Source: Bacteroidales bacterium | GTDB taxonomy: Bacteria; Bacteroidota; Bacteroidia; Bacteroidales; UBA10428 | Direction: 5' to 3' | NCBI GenBank assembly: GCA_016926235.1 | Contig: JAFGOZ010000379.1 | Span: 1 to 48,171, forward strand | Length of the DNA stretch: 48,171 nucleotides | Part shown: positions 45,048 to 48,171 of the stretch, piece by piece | Position numbering within the stretch: position 1 is the first letter of the stretch | How the letters are laid out: each line of letters opens with the position of its first letter | Position numbers and translations under genes: made by a program | The notes under the pieces: generated by a model | What the model was told of the DNA's origin: nothing | Databases searched by the model: none | What the model saw: only the letters and a program-made list of their open reading frames with translations

Positions 45048-46544
45048 ATGAAAAACAAATTTAATATATACATTATTATCACAGTGGTAATAATATCCCT
45101 GTTAGGTTCTTGTACCGACTGGATGGAACTGGAACCTGAGGACAAGCTAATACGCCAGGAATTCTGGCAAAAGGAAGGCGATGTTGAAGCTGTCACGGCG
45201 GCAATGTACGATGCATTCAGAGAAACATCGTTAAAATCACTTATGATGGGTGAAGTCAGAGGTGATCTGGTTTACTTTAATGCTAACCAATACAGAAACT
45301 ATGCCAGAATATCTGAATCCAATATACAACCGGACAATCCGGAAGTGCAATGGAAAGACTATTATTCTGCTATTAATCTGGCCAATACCCTGATTCAATT
45401 TATGCCTATGGTAATAGAAAACGACAATCTATTCACTGAAGCAGATATGGAAAAGGTTAAAGCAGAAGCTCTCTTTATAAGGTCATTAACATATTTTTAC
45501 CTTGTTCGTCTTTATAAAGATGTTCCGTTACTTTTGTCTGCCTCGAGTTCAGACACTGTGAATTTTTATGTTGAAAAAAGTGATGAGGCTGTTGTTCTGG
45601 ATCAGATAATAAGCGATCTGGAATATGCCGAGTCTATTGCAATATCAAAGGAAAATATAGATGAAAATACCACGCAATTTATATCGGATCTGACACTTTT
45701 TAAAGGCAGGGCAAATAAATACTCGATACAAACCTTACTGGCCGATGTATATTTGTGGAAGGAGGATTATCAAAAATGTATAGAATATTGTGATAAAGTT
45801 ATTGATTCCAAATTATTCTCGCTTATAAATGAAACAGACTGGTTTAATATATATTCACTCGGTAATTCTAAAGAAAGTATTTTCGAAATACAATATAGCG
45901 AAGCAAATAAGGAAACAAATCCTATTTATAATAAGCTTCTGCCAATATCGGGAGGTTCATTAGCCTATTTCTACGATGAGGTTTCAACCCTGTTCCCAAA
46001 AAGATTGAATTATCCAGAAGGAGATGTTCGTTATGCTAACAGGAATATTGGTCCAAAAGCAAAATATTTACTTTTAGATAACGAAGGAACCGGATTATGG
46101 AGGGACTATAGTCAAAAAGATGCCAATTTTATATATTACAGATACGCTGATATATTATTAATGAAAGCGGAGGCATTGGCTGAACTTGGCAGTTTCGTCG
46201 AATCGCAGGAAATTATAAATGAAGTTAAAGTAAGGGCAAATATTGCTCCCATCTTTCCGGAGCAATCAATATCGGAATTCAGGACAGTCCTACTTGAAGA
46301 ACGGGGACGTGAATTTATATTTGAGGGTAAAAGATGGTTCGATCTCTTAAGGTTTGCTAAAAGAAACCATTGGGCGAATAAGAATTTTCTTATCACGATT
46401 CTTGTAAATAAAGTAACTGATGAGGACCAAGCAGCAATTTTAAAAGGAAGAATATTGGATCCCAATGGTTTTTACCTCCCTATTCCGGAGTCCGATATTA
46501 AGTATAATGATAAATTGAAACAAAATCCCTATTATGACAGATAA
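45048..46544 (+). CDS. susD: Second SusD/RagB-family surface glycan-binding lipoprotein
   Basis: Partner of the SusC immediately upstream (22 nt gap). Lipoprotein signal ending SLLGSC, then the SusD N-terminus WMELEPEDKLIRQEFWQKEGD, the helical repeat region (AEALFIRSLTYFYLVRLYKDVPLL) and the conserved end (LLEERGREFIFEGKRWFDLLRFAKR, then NGFYLPIPESDIKYN). The reading frame is open further upstream into susC (to 44928), but the ATG at 45048 gives the proper lipoprotein signal and was chosen. The 498 residues fit the family. The ligand is unknown; xylan-derived oligosaccharides are likely from the context. Confidence 0.94.
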   Translation: MKNKFNIYIIITVVIISLLGSCTDWMELEPEDKLIRQEFWQKEGDVEAVTAAMYDAFRETSLKSLMMGEVRGDLVYFNANQYRNYARISESNIQPDNPEVQWKDYYSAINLANTLIQFMPMVIENDNLFTEADMEKVKAEALFIRSLTYFYLVRLYKDVPLLLSASSSDTVNFYVEKSDEAVVLDQIISDLEYAESIAISKENIDENTTQFISDLTLFKGRANKYSIQTLLADVYLWKEDYQKCIEYCDKVIDSKLFSLINETDWFNIYSLGNSKESIFEIQYSEANKETNPIYNKLLPISGGSLAYFYDEVSTLFPKRLNYPEGDVRYANRNIGPKAKYLLLDNEGTGLWRDYSQKDANFIYYRYADILLMKAEALAELGSFVESQEIINEVKVRANIAPIFPEQSISEFRTVLLEERGREFIFEGKRWFDLLRFAKRNHWANKNFLITILVNKVTDEDQAAILKGRILDPNGFYLPIPESDIKYNDKLKQNPYYDR

Positions 46545-46554
46545 AATAATTGCC

Positions 46555-48093
46555 ATGAAAAAATCAATATACAAAAAAAATATAACCATGAGTAAGATTA
46601 AATATATTCTAACATTGATGTTGGTTATGATGTTAGGCTGTGAGGAAAAAGAAATCCAAAGATGGGAAGACAGATCAACCGAACAACAAATAACGGAATA
46701 TATAATCGCCAGAGATACAATATACTCTGAATTCAAAAAGGCCATGGATATTGGTAACATGAGCGGTCTGTTAAATACAAGAGGGCCATTCACATTGTTT
46801 TTACCCGATAATAAAGCCATGTATGAATATTATGATGAGGTGGGTATAAATTCAATAGAAGAGTATAGAGATTCCATAAACTATTGGAGAAATCTTGTGC
46901 TTAACCATGTAATTCCCGTAATTTATAAGACAAATGACATTCCTCCCGGCGCCATTCCTACACGCAATGGACTTGATGATTTTCTAGTCGCAGATATAGA
47001 GTTTGTAAATGGGAAAGGATATTTAATAATAAATAAAGAATCTTATGTCACGGACGAAAATGAAGAAACAGCTAATGGAGTTATCCACCGTGTAAATAAA
47101 GTGATTAAAATAATAAAAAAACCTACTCCCAGTATCCTTGATTTACTTGATGAATATAAGATATTTGTTGAGGGTTTAAAACGTTCAGGAATCTATGATA
47201 CATTAAACAAAGTTACTGTTCCCTACGGATTAATGAATGTACGGACTAGGTATACAATCTTGGCTGTTCCTGATTCCGTTTACTACCTGGAAAATATATT
47301 TAGCATCGAAGACCTGATTGCCAGGTTTGATGATAAGGTGGGAGAAATTACCGATGCAACCAATGGATTTTACAAATATATGGATTACCATTGCTTGGAA
47401 GGTACGCATTATACATCAGCTATATATGATGGATCTTACCCCACCATGTCAAGGGAAGGTTTATTGAAAATAATCACTGATGGCCTACAATTCAAAATAA
47501 ATCCTGATCCGGAAACAGGCGAATATACCGAAATCATAGTGAAAAATTCAAATATCCCTGCCAAGAATGGCACTATACATACAGTTAATACGATCCTGGA
47601 AGAAAAAGAGCTTCCCCCGGAAGTTATTCACATTGAAATGACAGAGTTCCCGGATATAATGGAGATGGATTGTTTTCGTACTGAATTGAGAAATTTTATG
47701 GATCCTGAAAACTCATTTGTAAAAATAAAGTGGAAAACAGCGCCATATTGCCAATATTACTATAAACCCGGCGAACCCTGTTCATATAATGATTGTATTG
47801 TTATGGCCGAAGGCTATTGGGAAGTGGAAGCTACCATACCCAAAATAAAGAAAGGAAAATACCAGATGATATCCAGGTTTAAGAAAGGTGGAAACAGGGC
47901 AAACATAGCAGTGTATGTTGATGGTGTAAGGAAAGAGGAAGTGATAGTGCTTAATGATGACTTTGGTTATTTTGATTTTCCAATCTTTGATGTTGACTGG
48001 AAAACAACTGCAGAGCATAAAGTAAAGCTTAAAACAATTACTCCGGGGATAGTAATGTGGGATTACCTTGAATTCAGACCAATTGAAGAATAA
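46555..48093 (+). CDS. Lipoprotein with two FAS1 domains and a C-terminal beta-sandwich
   Basis: Follows susD closely and is the last gene of the operon. Lipoprotein signal ending VMMLGC. The ATG at 46588 (MSKIKYILTL) gives the most compact signal. The ATG at 46555 used here leaves 10 nt after susD; a still earlier in-frame ATG at 46534 overlaps the susD stop. Two FAS1-like domains follow (about 30-190 and 190-350): GPFTLFLPDNKAMYEY with GVIHRVNKVIKII, then RYTILAVPDSVYYL with GTIHTVNTILEE. The last 150 residues are a different, beta-rich domain (EGYWEVEATIPKIKKGKYQ, ending MWDYLEFRP) resembling a carbohydrate-binding sandwich. The position after susD is where SusE/F-type surface glycan-binding proteins normally lie, and the architecture would suit that role. 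This is inference. Confidence 0.82.
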   Translation: MKKSIYKKNITMSKIKYILTLMLVMMLGCEEKEIQRWEDRSTEQQITEYIIARDTIYSEFKKAMDIGNMSGLLNTRGPFTLFLPDNKAMYEYYDEVGINSIEEYRDSINYWRNLVLNHVIPVIYKTNDIPPGAIPTRNGLDDFLVADIEFVNGKGYLIINKESYVTDENEETANGVIHRVNKVIKIIKKPTPSILDLLDEYKIFVEGLKRSGIYDTLNKVTVPYGLMNVRTRYTILAVPDSVYYLENIFSIEDLIARFDDKVGEITDATNGFYKYMDYHCLEGTHYTSAIYDGSYPTMSREGLLKIITDGLQFKINPDPETGEYTEIIVKNSNIPAKNGTIHTVNTILEEKELPPEVIHIEMTEFPDIMEMDCFRTELRNFMDPENSFVKIKWKTAPYCQYYYKPGEPCSYNDCIVMAEGYWEVEATIPKIKKGKYQMISRFKKGGNRANIAVYVDGVRKEEVIVLNDDFGYFDFPIFDVDWKTTAEHKVKLKTITPGIVMWDYLEFRPIEE

Positions 48094-48171
48094 TTAAGTT
48101 GCACCATATGTTCCGAACTATTAAAATAAAGAAATTATAAATTATATAATAAATAATATTTAATATTAAAA

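Noticed and set aside
1..48171. Possible tRNA, rRNA, CRISPR array, integrase or insertion sequence
   Set aside because: Looked for in all gaps; no cloverleaf, regular repeat array or transposase-like frame was seen.
48094..48171. Terminator at the end of the FAS1-susCD operon
   Set aside because: The last 78 bases are AT-rich without a stable hairpin; the transcript may end or continue beyond the window.

Overview
The window is one contiguous polysaccharide utilization locus (PUL) for decorated xylan (glucuronoarabinoxylan) from an AT-rich member of the Bacteroidota. Three things point to the phylum: two SusC/SusD outer-membrane pairs, a hybrid two-component (HTCS) regulator, and -7 boxes of the TAnnTTTG type. 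Five proteins end in type IX secretion (T9SS) sorting domains. This argues against Bacteroides proper and fits a free-living or digester lineage such as the Marinilabiliales/Prolixibacteraceae. The genus is inferred, not shown.

Layout. Positions 1-28000 are all on the minus strand. Read in the direction of transcription they are: HTCS sensor-regulator (27999-23758); a GH30 glucuronoxylanase with CBM13 and its own terminator; a DUF2264 protein; susC-susD, then after a hairpin GH10 xylanase, GH51 arabinofuranosidase and GH2; then GH43, a second GH30 and a SASA-type acetyl esterase. Positions 28592-48093 are all on the plus strand: a free-standing CBM9-like secreted protein with a terminator; the operon GH67, GH115, GPH symporter, GH10 lipoprotein and cytoplasmic GH43; and the operon FAS1 lipoprotein, susC, susD, FAS1 lipoprotein.

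How the genes work together (inference from families). T9SS-exported GH10, GH30 and GH43 enzymes with binding modules cut xylan outside the cell or at its surface. The two SusCD pairs import the oligosaccharides. Lipoprotein GH67, GH115, GH10 and GH2, with GH51 and the esterase, remove glucuronate, arabinose, galactose-type and acetyl decorations. The GPH symporter carries short products into the cytoplasm, where the signal-less GH43 (and perhaps the DUF2264 protein) finish the job.

The most interesting observation is regulatory. A gapless 25-bp motif (left half TGCATCAATTTT, right half close to AAAGTNATTG) lies upstream of seven genes that can each start a transcription unit, always in the orientation of the gene. 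In six of the seven, a -7-like box starts exactly 33 nt after the motif. This looks like the operator set of the local HTCS and divides the locus into seven co-regulated transcripts. A second point of interest is the susCD pair enclosed by two multi-FAS1 lipoproteins, which may replace the usual surface glycan-binding proteins. No tRNA, rRNA, CRISPR array, transposase or phage gene was seen.
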